A DNA stretch of 64,000 bases, from NCBI RefSeq assembly GCF_004011695.2, contig NC_082405.1, positions 2,665,001 to 2,729,000 on the forward strand. Reading direction: 5' to 3'. The translations under genes and the position numbers were made by a program. Source of the DNA: Ascochyta rabiei. Lineage: Eukaryota; Ascomycota; Dothideomycetes; Pleosporales; Didymellaceae. Positions 36,354-48,758 of the stretch are shown here, piece after piece; positions within the stretch are counted from its first letter, which is position 1, and every line of letters begins with the position of its first letter. The notes below the pieces were generated by a model. It ran no database searches. It was given only the letters and a program-made list of their open reading frames with translations, and was not told the DNA's origin.

Positions 36354-36455
36354 GCATCCACCACGGGGCTCTACCAGCAAGTCAGGGGAAGCATCAAGAA
36401 TCACGCATCCACCACGGGTCTCTACCAGCAAGTCAGGGGAACCGTCAAGCGTCAC
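36354..36455. repeat. Tandem pair, period 51 bp
   Basis: Two near-identical 51-bp units (starting at 36354 and 36405) with core CATCCACCACGGG and CTCTACCAGCAAGTCAGGGG. The period is a multiple of three, but there is no supporting gene model. Confidence 0.85.
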
Positions 36456-37650
36456 GCAACCACCCAAACCAGGCGGCTGGGTGCAGCGTTTCCCTGTAGA
36501 CCCAGCTCCGTCCATCATGTCACGTGTTGCAGGGGCATTGCGGTCGCGAGGCTTGTGTCGCGCAAGGTTGCAACGGACAAGCGTGCAGCGTGGCGGGGCT
36601 GCGTCGCCTGGGGAGGCACGAGGTGGTCAAGACGGATGACAGATCTGCAGGCTTGGAAGGTTTTACGGGTGCTCTGTGCATGCGGTGTATCGCGTCAGCG
36701 TGGGTAGCACGGAGACATGGAGTGTAGGTACGTTTGAATGGCGCGCAGATGTCGAGCGCCGCACACTCCGATAGGTGGGAAGACGGTGTTCTCGCGCAAA
36801 GGCAGGCTTGGAACACGATTGGAGGCATGGTGTTTGAGAGGCCCGTTGGGCGAAGGTGTAGCGGCCCTTTAATTAGACATATAGACTAAGCGGAGATGCA
36901 GCCCAGACCGTGGGCTAAGCTCGGCAGGCCATGCACGGAGGTGGACGAGTGGACGAGTGGCTGCTCTGCAGCGCTGCAGCGCTACAGACGAGGGCGAGGG
37001 CGTCGAAGCTTTGCAGCGTCTCGCCCTGGCAGCTGGCAGCGTCGAGAAGACGATCTGAGATGCTGGCGGGCACTAGCCGGGGTCAGGGCCAGGGACGTGC
37101 CAGAGGCTCACGTGGCTCCGTCCCTGGCAGACAAGCTTCAGCGGCGGGTCGTTGCAAAGACGGCCAAAGTCACATGGATCGCACCTTTTTAGGCTGCAGG
37201 TGATGTGCAGACTGGCATGGAATACCTCGTCCTGTTTGACCGCGCACTGTCAGCTCGTAGCCGGCTGTTTCTGCAACACAACCGGCGTGACAGCCAGACA
37301 GCGTGCAGCAGGGTCTGCGGTGACGGTGACGGTGACGGTCGAGGGCCATGTGGGATGTTGACAGTCGTCGCGCCTATCGCAGAGGACCAGGGTGCATGGC
37401 ATGGCCTCTGGTCTCTGCAAGCAACGAGCACGAAACGTGAGAGCGTGGCTCTGCAGCGGGCAGACAAGCCGGAGTCGTCTTTTGCGCTCAGCGCAGTCTG
37501 CCAATCGCGCGTCGAGCCCGAGAGTAAGCAAGCAAGCCACTGGGGCGGGCGGGCGTTGATTGACTGCACAGCGACGCTTGGGGGGCGCATCATCAGCTCT
37601 CCGTTGGCCCTGTCTGTCCACCCAAGAAAGACGCTTTGCCTCGATTTGTG

Positions 37651-37731
37651 TTGTTGCTACTGCTGCTCCTGCTTACTACTGCTACTGCTGCTGCTGCTGC
37701 TGCTATTACTGCTATTACTGCTATTGCTGCC

Positions 37732-37764
<33 letters not shown>

Positions 37765-37765
37765 G
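37651..37765. repeat. CTG/ACTGCT trinucleotide tract
   Basis: About 115 bp of CTG with interspersed ATT-ACT-GCT units, roughly 0.9 kb upstream of the G-alpha start. Confidence 0.9.
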
Positions 37766-38225
37766 TTCTTGCTGGCTCGTGCCGCTCTCCCGCCGATTGC
37801 CTGTCGATGCACGGCTGCCAGACTGGCTGGCAATCTAATAGTAGCCATTGACCTGGGGCTTAGCTTGACGGAGCTTGTAGCCGCGCTGCATCGTTCTGCT
37901 CATCCCCTCGACGACGGCACCGCGCACCGCACCGCACCGCACGCCTGCTCGCCTGCTCGCCTGCTCGCCTGCTCGACCCGCGCAGTGGAGCCCATCTCCG
38001 CAGTCTCCAGCGCCCAGCTCTCTACACCGCCGTCGCTTCTGTCCTTCGGCGCGACCACGTCCAGACCCGCGGCCCTGCGCGCTTGATCTTCCTGATTCCG
38101 GTTGACGAGCAAGGCGCGCCTTCCCGCACTAGGCCGCCTTCCTTCCCAGCGCGACCTGCACCGCTGCACCGCTGCACCCTACGATAGCAACCACCCAACG
38201 ACACTGCACCGCCCGCCCGCCCGTC

Positions 38226-38410
38226 CACGGCCACGTCCACGTTCGCATTCACGCCCTCGTCCACGCCCACGCCCACGCCCACGCCCACGGCCACATCCAC
38301 ATCCACACCCATATCCACATCCACATCCACATCCACATCCACATCCACATCCACATCCACATCCACATCCACATCCACACCCACACTCACGCCCACGCCT
38401 ACGCCCACGT
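38226..38410. repeat. Hexanucleotide tract (CCACGC / CCACAT)n
   Basis: About 185 bp of six-base units, first CCACGC-type, then more than ten CCACAT units, then CCACGC-type again. It lies 240-430 bp upstream of the G-alpha ATG, so it is in the promoter or 5' leader. Confidence 0.9.
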
Positions 38411-38653
38411 CTCTGCACACGCAGCAGCTGTTGCCCGCACCGCCCCGACGGAAGCATCCAAGACCCCCGGCCGTCCATCGCCGCTCTGCCACCTGCCACG
38501 CCCATTTCAGCCCTGAGACGCTGTCTCGCCGCCCGAGCAGCGCCTGCAGCCGCCTCCCTTGCGACGACGCGCTGGGCCTAGTGCTGCTCCACTGTACCCT
38601 ACCGTCCTCCCCCAACTTCCTGCGCCGGCAAGTCGCTGCGACCACCGCACACA

Positions 38654-40118
38654 ATGGGCATCTGCATGAGCTCCAGCCCCGAGGATGGCGAGCAGAAGAA
38701 GCGCAGCCAGGCTATTGACCGCAAGCTCGAGGAGGACTCGCGCCGGCTACGGCGAGAATGCAAGATTCTGTTGCTGGGTACGCTGCCGCCCGTCCGCTGC
38801 CCATTTACTGTCCACCACCCATTTACTGTCCACCGCCCATTTACTGTCCACTGCCCATTTACTGTCCACTGCCTATTTACTGTCCATCGCCCATTTACTG
38901 TCCATCGCCCACGCCCGCTCACCGTCCACCGCCCACCCCCGTACACTACTCGAAAAGCTAACCCATCCCACAGGCTCCGGCGAAAGCGGCAAGTCGACCA
39001 TTGTCAAGCAGATGAAAATCATCCACCAGAACGGCTACACGCAAGAAGAGCTTGCCATGTACCGCCTGACCATATACAAGAACGTCATCGACTGCGCAAA
39101 AGCCCTCATTGGCGCCATGCGACAGTTTGAGATCGAGCCCGAGATCCCTGGCAACGACGAGTACTGCAACTACCTCGTCGAGTACACCGTCGACCCAGAC
39201 CCGGAGAAGCCGCTGGACGTCCGAGTCGGCCAGGCCATCACCTCCCTGTGGCGCGACGGCTGCATAGGCAAAGTGCTCGAGCACTCGAGCGAATTCTACC
39301 TAATGGACTCGGCGCCCTAGTACGTTGGCTCCCCGTCCCCTCTCCCCGCCGCGCCACTAACCCTGCCAGTTTCTTCGACGAGGTCGAGCGAATATCAGAT
39401 CCCAACTACATCCCCATCGAGTCTGATGTCCTGCGCGCACGAACCAAGACCACTGGTATTTACGAGACAAGATTCACAATGGGCCAACTGAGCATACAGT
39501 ACGCGGGCCACCTTGGGCGGGCACTGAGGCACTTCCGCTAACCTGAAACAGCATGTTCGACGTTGGCGGGCAGAGAAGCGAGCGCAAGAAATGGATACAC
39601 TGTTTCGAAAACGTCACATCCATCATCTTCTGCGTGGCATTGAGCGAATACGATCAGGTGTTGTTGGAAGAGAGCTCGCAGGTACGGGCACTACCTGACT
39701 CGCTGATTCTGCCACTGACTCGCGCACCCAGAACCGCATGATGGAAAGTCTGGTCCTCTTCGACTCGGTTGTAAACAGCCGATGGTTTATGCGGACTTCG
39801 ATCATTCTCTTCCTCAACAAAGTCGACCTGTTCAAGGCGAAGCTTGCCAGGTCGCCGCTCGGTAACTACTTCCCCGACTACTCAGGTGGCAACGATGTCA
39901 ACCGTGCCGCCAAGTACCTTCTCTGGCGCTTCAACCAAGTCAACCGCGCCCATCTCAACTTGTATCCTCAGTGAGTATTGCCCACCCAGTCCCGCCTAAC
40001 CGTTGCTGACCTCAACAGCCTCACACAAGCCACCGACACCTCCAACATTCGACTCGTCTTCGCTGCTGTCAAGGAAACAATACTGCAGAATGCCTTGAAA
40101 GACTCCGGTATATTATAG
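38654..40118 (+). CDS. GPA3: Heterotrimeric G-protein alpha subunit, fungal group III
   Basis: Six exons: 38654-38777, 38974-39319, 39370-39498, 39552-39681, 39732-39970 and 40019-40118, all in phase, giving 355 residues. Start MGICMSSS gives the N-myristoylation Gly2 and a palmitoylation Cys. The P-loop GSGESGKST spans residues 42-50, a switch I region has RARTKTTGI, switch [14 protein letters not shown] starts at 203, and NKVD is at 272-275. TQATDTSNI near the C-terminus is the guanine-contact TCAT-type loop. The ending [11 protein letters not shown] lacks the CAAX-like Cys of group I and matches group III (GNA-3/MagA/GanB), the branch that activates adenylate cyclase and cAMP-PKA signalling. 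Introns 2-5 are 48-53 nt. Intron 1 is 196 nt because it contains a minisatellite. Confidence 0.95.
38799..38912. repeat. 18-bp minisatellite inside G-alpha intron 1
   Basis: Six units containing ATTTACTGTCCA at 38803, 38821, 38839, 38857, 38875 and 38893. They occupy most of the 196-nt first intron (38778-38973). Confidence 0.95.
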
Positions 40119-43100
40119 CGCCGTCACCCAAGCCTTCCACCATTTCTGGCGCCACACGTCGACCGCTGTGCATACCGCGCCCTCCTACTATATAATATAC
40201 GAGCCCCTTACGATCACTGCTCCGATCGTGCCATGCCCGGGATTCGTCCTTCTCACTTCGGCCACGACATCAGGATTTGGAGATATCATTGCCTCTAGCC
40301 ATTCACAAGAGCGCAGCAGCATTGGAGTTCACCGGCGTTTTGAAGATTCCCTTGGGGATTGTTGCTTGTTCATTTTGGCACGCGAATGCGTGTATGATTA
40401 CCCTCTAGCCCTGTTCTTGTTGGTGTTGGGACCTTCGTCCTACCAAGCTTGTTGCGTCTACGGTCTGTACGTTTGTCTGTCTGTCAGCTCTGTTGTCGTT
40501 GTTTTAGTCTGTCTATTCTCATGTTATTGTTGGGAGTAAAAGTTGGGTAGGGAAGCATGCGGCATCTGGCCCATACATCATGGTGGGATAGCGTCTGCCT
40601 CGGAGCACTTGTACGCTATAGTCTCTCCTTATCACGCTTTCGATCTCTGTCGTTCCGCTTCTTTGAGCAACATGCCGCCGACGTCTGCAAACCAGGGCGC
40701 TTGCAAACTGACCTGTTACTACCATCTACCATCTACTACTACCTACGTAATTCAATCAACCGCACAAGGAAAAAGATGCAATGCTGTTATTTTACTCTCC
40801 AGCCGCCTGTTGTCGCAATAGTTTGTCCATGTCAGTAGAGCAGGGGCGTTGTTTGACGACAGAGAGCGGAATAAGGCGCAGGCGACGGCGACAGCGACAG
40901 CGAGAGTGGTCACTTGTGGACTGAGGCCAGCAAAGCCGCAGCGAGCGATGGATGGAGGGTGTCTGACACGCTGAGGGAGGGAGGGAGAGCTAGCCTTTCC
41001 CTAGCGGTTAGTTTCCAGGCTCGTGTCGTAGTCCTGATGGGGCGAATCTGGAGACTTGATCTCGTTGGGAGCATTTCTCACTTCTGTCTTGCACCGTGTG
41101 CGAAGGTGTGGCCGCGAGAGAAGGCGTAGTCGCAACTTGCAGGCTCCAAGGTCTCCGGGTCGTGCATCAAGGACTCACCATCCACAAACACTACTGACGG
41201 GGTAGCACTGTGGTTGGGAGTACATTGGACCCATTCCTCTCACGCGAGATCTACGGTGGACTTCGCTGCGGCTTTCGAATAGCTGTGCACAAGCTGATCT
41301 ACAGCGGGAGCGGAACAAAGACGGTAGCGGTCGCTCAGTCCAACTCTTCTTGCTTCCACGAGCACTTCACCCTGGCATGTCTACCCGCCGTCCTTTTCCC
41401 AAATGGGAGCGGCCCTGTACCATGTCGCTGTGAAGCAGGAATGGCACACGGCGTGATTTGCAGCCTTAGACGATAGAAGAGAGAAGAAACGGGTAGGAAC
41501 GTCGTACAGCGTGCAAAGGATCTGCTCCGTGCAGTATCGCAAAGCGCTGCTTAGTGACACCGTAAACGCCCATGGGCGACGCTCAAGCCATCTCCCGTAG
41601 GACAGAGACGTCTTGGGCGTGGTGGCACAGCGCTGTCGTCCGTGAGAACCGGGGTACGCACGGATCCAGCCTCTGTGACATTTCGAGCATGTTTTGATGA
41701 TCTGCACCCGGATTTCGCACTTCATCCTTGCAACCCTTCCGAGTAACGACCCAGCGCTAGCAAGGAGAGACTGGCATGTCACAAACGGTGCCGCGCGAAG
41801 GTCCTCCCCGACCAGGTACTCGACCTTTTTCAGCTGGCCCTGCAGTCGTGCCATGGGTTGGTAACTCTTCTGTCGCCGCTGCATAAAACTGTGCTTTCCC
41901 AAACCGGATGTCCAAGCTTGGCCTTGCTGACGGGGCGACGACACACTGCTCACGTAGGAAAATACGGAATGGATCGACTGCATGGGGCATGCGAGCAAAG
42001 ACGGCACAAGCAAGAATCCGGTTTTGCTTGTCGGCAGAATTGGCACTTTGAGAGGACAGGTGCGAGTTGGGCGGACAGCAGGGGGTGGTTGATCAAGCGC
42101 GACGACAGGAGCAGCAGCGATCCAGCGTATGGTGGCAGCGCGCAGTGACAGAGGGACGCTGTCTAGGTGTTTGGTTGCGCTAGCTTCTGCGCTGTATTGA
42201 CTGTGCAGAATCGACGGAGCGAATAATAATTGAATCGGTGTGGAGATAAATGAAACACTAACAGCTTAAGCATAAGTCCTGTTCTGTATTTAAGGCCAAA
42301 AATCACAGTATCAGGGCCTAGGAAAGAGTTTTATGTGATGGTTCTGGATCAGGGTGCATGTCTATGCACATGTTGTTGGATAATCTACAAGAGCCTGATC
42401 ACGATGCTGGGTGTTATAATTGGCAAGATGTAGAGATGCTCGTATCACAAAGTTTTGCTATGCTCTCTAGCCACTGTAAAAACGAGAGCGAGTGGAGATC
42501 ACCGGCAGAGAAGATATCTCTGGCCCTTGATGGACAACACAATAACGGGAAAGGGCAACATCGACACTGATTCGTAGTTTCTCTTATGGGCAAGACAAGA
42601 CGGAAGCTATATGTAGGAGGTACTTGGATTCTCTAGCTATATCTATCTATAAATCTCTACTGCCCTTCATGGTCACTTTGCAAGGGTGTCTGTACACGTC
42701 GCCAGCTATCAATCAACAATCTCCAAATCATATCTAAACCAATCTCTAGAATCACAGCGACCGTCCGTAACCCCCCCCCCCCCTTTTTTTTTTTTGCAAA
42801 CGAGCAACTCCATCTACCTAGGTCTACTCACGCCTACGTTCTTATGAGCGAAACAAGAGGGCAATATGAAGATGGTTCGATACTCACTGGTTCTGCTCTG
42901 TGCGCACCGAAAGCACATTTCTGTACAGTCCAAAGATGACTTCGGCGGACTGAAGCACGCTCAAGACAGAGCCGATGGCCGTGTTCCAAATCTCCAGCCA
43001 GCTTCTGTTGGGAGTGGAACATTCCATGGCCGTAGAGTGGCGGGATGGTTAGTTGGGCTTAGATGAAAATCCCAGATCTTGGCTGGGACGTTGGGAGGCG

Positions 43101-45592
43101 AGGGGAATAGCAGCAGGTGGCTCGATTGGATTGGATACGCAGAAGCGTACTGCGAAGATGCTCGTGAAGTGCTGTTGGAGTGGGTTTGATAGAGCATACG
43201 CGAAGAGCTTTATACTACTGATGACTACACCTCGACAGCCATTCCAAAATCGTCCTTACACTGCGGGTAGTACCGAAACGCAACATGTCGTTTGAGATGC
43301 GTAAGCGGGATTGGTGGGCGCAGAAACGTGTGCCATCAACGCCTGCAGCGTGTGATTAACCGAGAGCCGTGATGTCCTAGCCACGTGGGATCGAGATGGC
43401 ATGTTGCGCACCGTGCCAGCTGCTCAAGTCGGGGAGGAAAAGCAATTGTAACACAACAGTAGTTTTGTCTTCTTATTGGGAAAAGAGGTGGAATCTTTCA
43501 CAGCCACATATCGATCTGGTTGGTCACGGGTGCGGGACGCCTGAAGGGATAGGATCCAGTGCCCAAGCTGCAAGGTACCCGTTGCAAGCATAGCTTGGAT
43601 CGCAATAGACTGACAGCCAGACACCTGGTTTCCCCGAGACGGCGTGGTGACGGCTACCTCATTGCCTTGTTTGCCTACCTTCTCACACCCTGGTTCCGTG
43701 ACGGTAAGATCCCCGATCCCCCAACCGAAGTGTGGTGGCACGGTCAGTACCCTACCTGACCATTCTGTAGTGGTTGTTTTAACGCCGGAAACAATGCAGG
43801 AACGAAGCGGGCGCGAGTTGAAAATGGCAAAGAGTAACAAGCGAGCTGCAGTTGAACAAGCAACGACCTTCTGCTCAACCTGCTTGTCACAAGGGATCAC
43901 AAAGACTCCGACCTGACCGTAATATCTTGTGCAGGGTCAGATAGCCTTGTCACTGATACGTTGGGGGATGTGTACCTCTTCTGTGCACAGGCGTTGCATG
44001 AATATTAGTGCAACAACATGATTGCGACGATACTGCAGTCGTGTTGATAGTGTTGGTCTAAAGCTTAGATAGGCTCGAAATCTAAGCTGCGGCGATCTGG
44101 GATGAAGACTACATCTGTAGCCGATGCAGTTGAGGAGACATACAGCAAGTGGATTGATCTTTCTGACCATCACTCAAAAACATCCCCTTTCTCCTCCAAG
44201 CAAGTTGATCACAGCGCTACGTGCAAGATTGTGATAGGTCTTGGATGTTAGCAGCGGAAGTGCCGCACTGGGAAGCCTGGAACACTCCGGGGAAACGGCC
44301 ACCCTGGCCCTTGCGGTTTACTTCGAGCCTGCAACAAGAGCTGTACCGCAGGTCGTAGAGCGGAGAGGCGACCCTGGGGTGTCTTCTAGGCCGTGAAGTT
44401 TCCCACGCCGCAACGAAATCCTGCGGTGATCAGACCATCCTTTTGGTCTTGAAACTACATTTGATTGGACAAAAGACCTGACTCGACATCTGGTGCAAGT
44501 GGCGCTCGGACTATCCGCCTTGGTCCCCAATATTGAAGGTGGTAGAGCGGCGTAGGCCAAGGCAGCAGCGATGCCAGACTATGGCGTTGTGTCATCCCGA
44601 TGCTGCGGAAGATTGCGATGCCCTACGTAGAGCAGGGTATCGCCGCTTGTTTAAAATTACAAGAACAAGGATTCGCCACGAGATACGCAGGATGCAGCGC
44701 ATGGCGCAACGGGAGGCTTCCGTGTACCCCTACTGTCCATGATGCGTTGAGACTATGCTGAGGCACTCGCGTATACCTAGCCTAAATCACCGTGGTATGC
44801 TCGCAGAAGGACTGTGCAGACCGGTCAAGAGTGCCACATTGGCCCCGTGAAGGAACGCTACCGCAGCCGTGAAATGACGTCTGTTAAAAAACCCAGCATA
44901 GCTAAATCAAGGTGAATAAGTCTTCTTCGCGTGGGACAGTAGAAGAAAGAATAGAGGCAAAGTTGCGCTAGAAAAGTAAGAAGAGTCAGAAGAACACAAG
45001 GACGTGCCGACACGTAAAGAGTCAGCATTGAAGCGTCATCGCTGTGATTTATACCTCTAATAAGACCCTGAATAACAAGCTTTCAATATTTTGCCCAAGA
45101 CTTGCTCTCGAGAGCGAAATCCTGCATTGGGGCAAGCAGGATAATTAAGAAGTTGTATGAGCTAGCAATCTTCCAGCCGGCAAGCTCAGTAAATAACCCA
45201 AGTGTTGGACTGAGTATAGCGACCTATGTAGCCTGAGGATTTTTCAGACATTTGTGCAGTCCAGGCGGACCCAAATAGATCGGACGATGTCGTTGTGAAG
45301 GCGCTCCTAATCGGGTTTGGGCGTGGGCTGAGCCTAGAGGCATCAAGGGAGAGCACAGTCCATGGTCTAGGGGCTCAAAAGCGATGCCGACATAGCAAAG
45401 AATCGAGCTCGCGACTGCCGTTGATCGCAATGAGCCAAAATCAAACAAACAGAGTCGTTGAGGTAATTGGTGGAGATCGTGAAAGAAACGTGAGTGATGC
45501 GATGCCAAGGCGGGGAGAGCTAGTGGCAGCGGCCCGGTACGGCCAGCCACGTGGGCTGGAAGCCCTGCACAAAGATTGTATAGGAGGGCCCG
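40119..45592. other. 5.5 kb without a supportable gene
   Basis: Ordinary composition with no coherent coding signal on either strand. The longest frames (41381-42046 minus, 43424-43900 minus) start at GTG and have no domains. A C13/T12 homopolymer junction lies at 42771-42795. I looked for split tRNA or rRNA motifs and saw none, although a small non-coding RNA could be missed by eye. The first few hundred bases are the G-alpha 3' UTR. Confidence 0.4.
42771..42795. repeat. C13-T12 homopolymer junction
   Basis: A run of 13 C followed by 12 T. Confidence 0.9.
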
Positions 45593-48439
45593 TTAAGAAC
45601 TAGCAAAGTACTCGTTCATCTCCATCGCAACTACCAGCCTCTCGATGCTGTTCTCCTCTGTCGTGCCCTTCCGCCCATATCCTTTCTTTCCTGTCAACCC
45701 TCTACAAACGCTCAGAAACACCCTGATCTTGACCTTGAGCTTGGCATACAGCTCCTCAACTGTAGCAGCATCTCCTTTATCTTCATCGTCTGCACTAGCT
45801 TCACCTCTCTGCAACTTCGCAAATGCCAGCACACACTCGAAGACCTCGTCCACTAGTGCGACCACTTTGCGTTGCCTGCGCCGGAGAAGCAGAGAAAACA
45901 TGATGCTATCCAAGCACTTCTCGTGCGCATCTCTCAGCGTAGAGATGCCCTCGGTAACACGTATACCTAGCTCACCAGCTTTGTCCTCTTCGCCAAGCTT
46001 CCCCTCAAGTGCAGACACGAAAGCGTCGAACTCATTCCAGTGCTCAGCGATCCCGCTCTGGAAGACATAATTTGTGTACGTGTTCACAAAGTGGTGCGCT
46101 TCATTTCTAAATCTGCGGGCTGTGGGACTCTCGTATCGACGTGGTAGATGGGATACGACGAAAAGAGTGCGCGACAAGCGTAGGAGCGATTTGAAAATCG
46201 TGTCGTACTTCTCCAGAGATGTGCTTGTGATGACCAAGTGCAGAGGGGGAGGAGGAACGTATTGAAGGCGTAAAAAGTCGAGAGCCGGAAGGGCAAACGG
46301 ATCCATGACGAGAGTTTGTTCAGCTTCAGTCAAGTTGCGGATCGCGAAATTTAGTTGTCCAGGAAGAGAGTCGGTGTCCCTGCCGTAGATCGTGTTGTTC
46401 GCTGACGGGGCTGGGCTTGCGGTAAGAGTGGAAAAGTAGAGGGCAGAAGAGTAGTAGCTTTCGCTCAGAACTCCACGAAGAGCAAGCCGTAGCTCAGAAC
46501 TTGCTGGAGGCCACGCGGTGCGTGAGCCAAGCTGGAGTCCCATGTGTACACCACTGCGCATCTTGCCCTTGTGACGTTCCGCACTTTCTCGTTCGGGGTC
46601 AAAAAGGGCGGAAGCCAGGAGCGACGAGAAGACACCGTCACCAAGGAGGTGGTATTGTCGTTGCAGGGATAAGTGGAGCCGCAATTGATGAGACCGGAAG
46701 AACAAACGAAGAGTTGCTGCGTTGACGAGTTTTGCTTGAGCGGCGATGAGTGGGCGAAAGGACAGTGCGGATGTAATGGACATTGGTGGCGCAAACGTGT
46801 TGGAGGTGCAGTCTTGGTCGTGTGCTAGTACACGGTTCAACAAGATGTGCAGTTCGTCTGGCAGACTGTCCTTGGGTGGTCTGGGCTGCGCATTCATATC
46901 TTCAATAGACTTCTCAAAGAAGCTTTCAAGATCTGAGCTATGCTGGTCTGCTGGCTCAATTGCCTTAGTAGAAATGGAGTGAGCTGACTGTAGCCTTGCG
47001 TCTTTCTGGCCTTGACTAAGCTCGAGAATCGTCGAGCGGAGCGCTTCTTCGTACTTCCTAGCTTTCGTTGCGATCTGTTCAATGTCTTGCCATGCGAAAC
47101 TCCACTCCAGTTCCGGAGCCTGTACGTCAAATTTATCCAAATTCGACAGTGGATGGTCCAGATGTTGTGTTTTCAGAAACCGCAGACTGTTGCCTGTGTC
47201 GAAGATGAGATTACCATCCTCTGGAGTGATGAATCTTGGCATCATCTCGGACCGGTAGGTGTACTCCAGGGGGCCATGTTCCGGTGCGTCCTCCTCGACA
47301 GCCACAAAGCTGCCTCTCTCATGAATGGGTAAAGGCCCCTGCTCTTGTCTAATGCCAATCCACTCGCCAACCAATCGCAGGCTAGGCGCAGCAACGTGGC
47401 TCAAGATTTTGCCTGAGATGTGTCTGAGATATCCGTTGCTCTCCTCCACCTCGAGTATCCGGTGGTGGAGGATGGATGCGAGCTGCTCGTTCGTCTTGGC
47501 GTGTTTGACAGAGTCTGTCATACGAGCCACGTGGGTAAGGATCTCGCGAGGTCTTGTGAACAGTCGCTGTAGCTGAAGCAGTGATGCCACGCTTCCCGAG
47601 TGGTTGCCCAGATGGCTCTCTAGTGTCCCAAGAATGCTCGAAATCGATGTGGCTAGGGCGACTTGTGCTGGGATTGAGTTGGTCGAAGCGAATGTGCGTT
47701 CGACGAAAGCCCTGAGGTACAGGAAGGTGTTTCCAATGTGCACAAAACGGCCGAGGAAGCTCTGTGCTGCAGGCAGACTGGTACCTGAAGCGCGCCCATG
47801 GGCAATCGTGGACTCAAAGCTCTTTAGCTTGGGGTTGAAGTGGAAAAGGATGGACGAACGGCCGAGGCCAAGATTCCACAGCGATTGGAGAAGAACATGT
47901 CCCTTGACCACGCTTCCAGCGGGTGTTTTGCCATCGTCGTGTGCAAGTGCAGCATCATACACCTCTGGACCGCGCTCGGTGATGTAGGGCGTGTAACTTT
48001 CGATTTGCTGGCCGTTCTCCAAGCTCTCCCATGTGTAGAACAAGACATGCTTGTTCGCAGGTCCTAGTTCGAGAGCGACCTCCCAAACATCCTCGTCTGG
48101 TTCGAGGACTGGGGTCTCGATGGAGACGCTGGACGCGTCGAGGCCATCGAGCTCTGGAAGTGGGCCGAAATCGAATGTGTCCAAGTCGGGCAGTCGGAGC
48201 TCGCGGTCGAGGTCATGTTTCGGTGCATACGGGTGGTCGAACTTGATCGAGGTGACTGGAGGCCGTCAGATGGCTGCCACGCGTTTGTGCACACTTTTGA
48301 CGCGCGCAAACCTACTGTCTAGCTCGAGGGGAGCAAAGAGCGACGATTCGTAGGGGCCCACATGTTCAGCGGACGCCGTGTGGCTCCACACGTGACTGCT
48401 GGAGAAGGGACTGTACGCCGCATCGCCGTCGTCGTCCAT
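45593..48439 (-). CDS. Gamma-tubulin complex component (Spc97/Spc98 family, GCP5/6-like)
   Basis: Two exons: 48316-48439 and 45593-48255, with a 60-nt intron GTAGG...CTCCAG, giving 928 residues. The start MDDDGDAAYSPFSSSHVWSH is acidic. The body shows the grip1 and grip2 helical layout of the GCP family: LLQSLWNLGLGRSS, RFVHIGNTFLYLRAF, LRHISGKILSHVAAPSLRLV, FDTGNSLRFLK in grip1, then RGVLSESYYSSALYFST, ALDFLRLQYV, LLRLSRTLFVVSHLP and HHFVNTYTNYVFQSGI in grip2. Proteins of this family bind gamma-tubulin and nucleate microtubules at spindle pole bodies. Length and divergence suggest the GCP5/GCP6 (Alp16-like) branch rather than Spc97 or Spc98 themselves, which is inference. The gene is divergent from EAF7 with 319 bp between starts. 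Confidence 0.82.
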
Positions 48440-48758
48440 GGTCCATGGTCTACGGGCCGGTGGGGAGAAAGCGAGGGCGTGAGGGCTCGTGGGCGCGTGG
48501 GCGCGTAGGTGGGGCAGGGCATGACGCCGAAGCGCTGGCAGCCAGCCCTAGGTACAGCATCCCTGCGCCGCTACGGTAGCTCCATCGTACCTGCGGCGCG
48601 TCACCCTCCACCTCCACATTCCCCAACACACCTTCACCCTGCTAACGCGTCTGCACTTCACCCTGCTCACGCGTTTGCACTTCACCCTGCTCACGCGTCT
48701 GCACTTCACCCTGCTAACGCGTTTGCACTTCACCCTGCTCACGCGTCTGCACTTCACC
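48440..48758. promoter_or_regulatory. Shared divergent promoter of the gamma-tubulin-complex gene and EAF7
   Basis: 319 bp between the two ATGs (48439 minus, 48759 plus). The right 127 bp is a 24-bp minisatellite, leaving under 200 bp of unique sequence for two promoters. Confidence 0.7.
48632..48758 (+). repeat. 24-bp minisatellite forming the EAF7 5' leader
   Basis: Five full units of CTTCACCCTGCTCACGCGTCTGCA-type sequence (starts at 48632, 48656, 48680, 48704 and 48728) and a sixth partial unit at 48752. In the sixth, CACCCTG has become CACCATG, the start codon of EAF7. Units alternate CTCACGCG with CTAACGCG, and GTCTG with GTTTG. Confidence 0.95.

Larger units (their letters stand above)
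35245..38653. other. 3.4-kb intergenic region between divergent HOG1 and G-alpha genes
   Basis: No supportable gene. It contains a G-rich run (about 35571-35590), a 51-bp tandem pair, a CTG tract and a CCACAT-type hexanucleotide tract (listed separately). Open frames such as 37205-38086 are created by these simple repeats. The region must hold the promoters of both signalling genes, and the repeats near 38.2 kb lie within 450 bp of the G-alpha start. Confidence 0.5.

Noticed and set aside
37205..38086. 293-codon plus-strand open frame upstream of the G-alpha gene
   Set aside because: Its middle is a poly-Leu run encoded by the CTG tract. Repeats without stops create such frames.
41381..42046. 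221-codon minus-strand open frame
   Set aside because: It starts at GTG, and its composition looks random, with no domain or splice signals.
43424..43900. 158-codon minus-strand open frame
   Set aside because: It starts at GTG, with no recognisable motif and no supporting context.
48632..48758. Regular 24-bp repeats that might suggest a CRISPR-like array
   Set aside because: There are no spacers between the units. It is a plain tandem minisatellite in a eukaryote.
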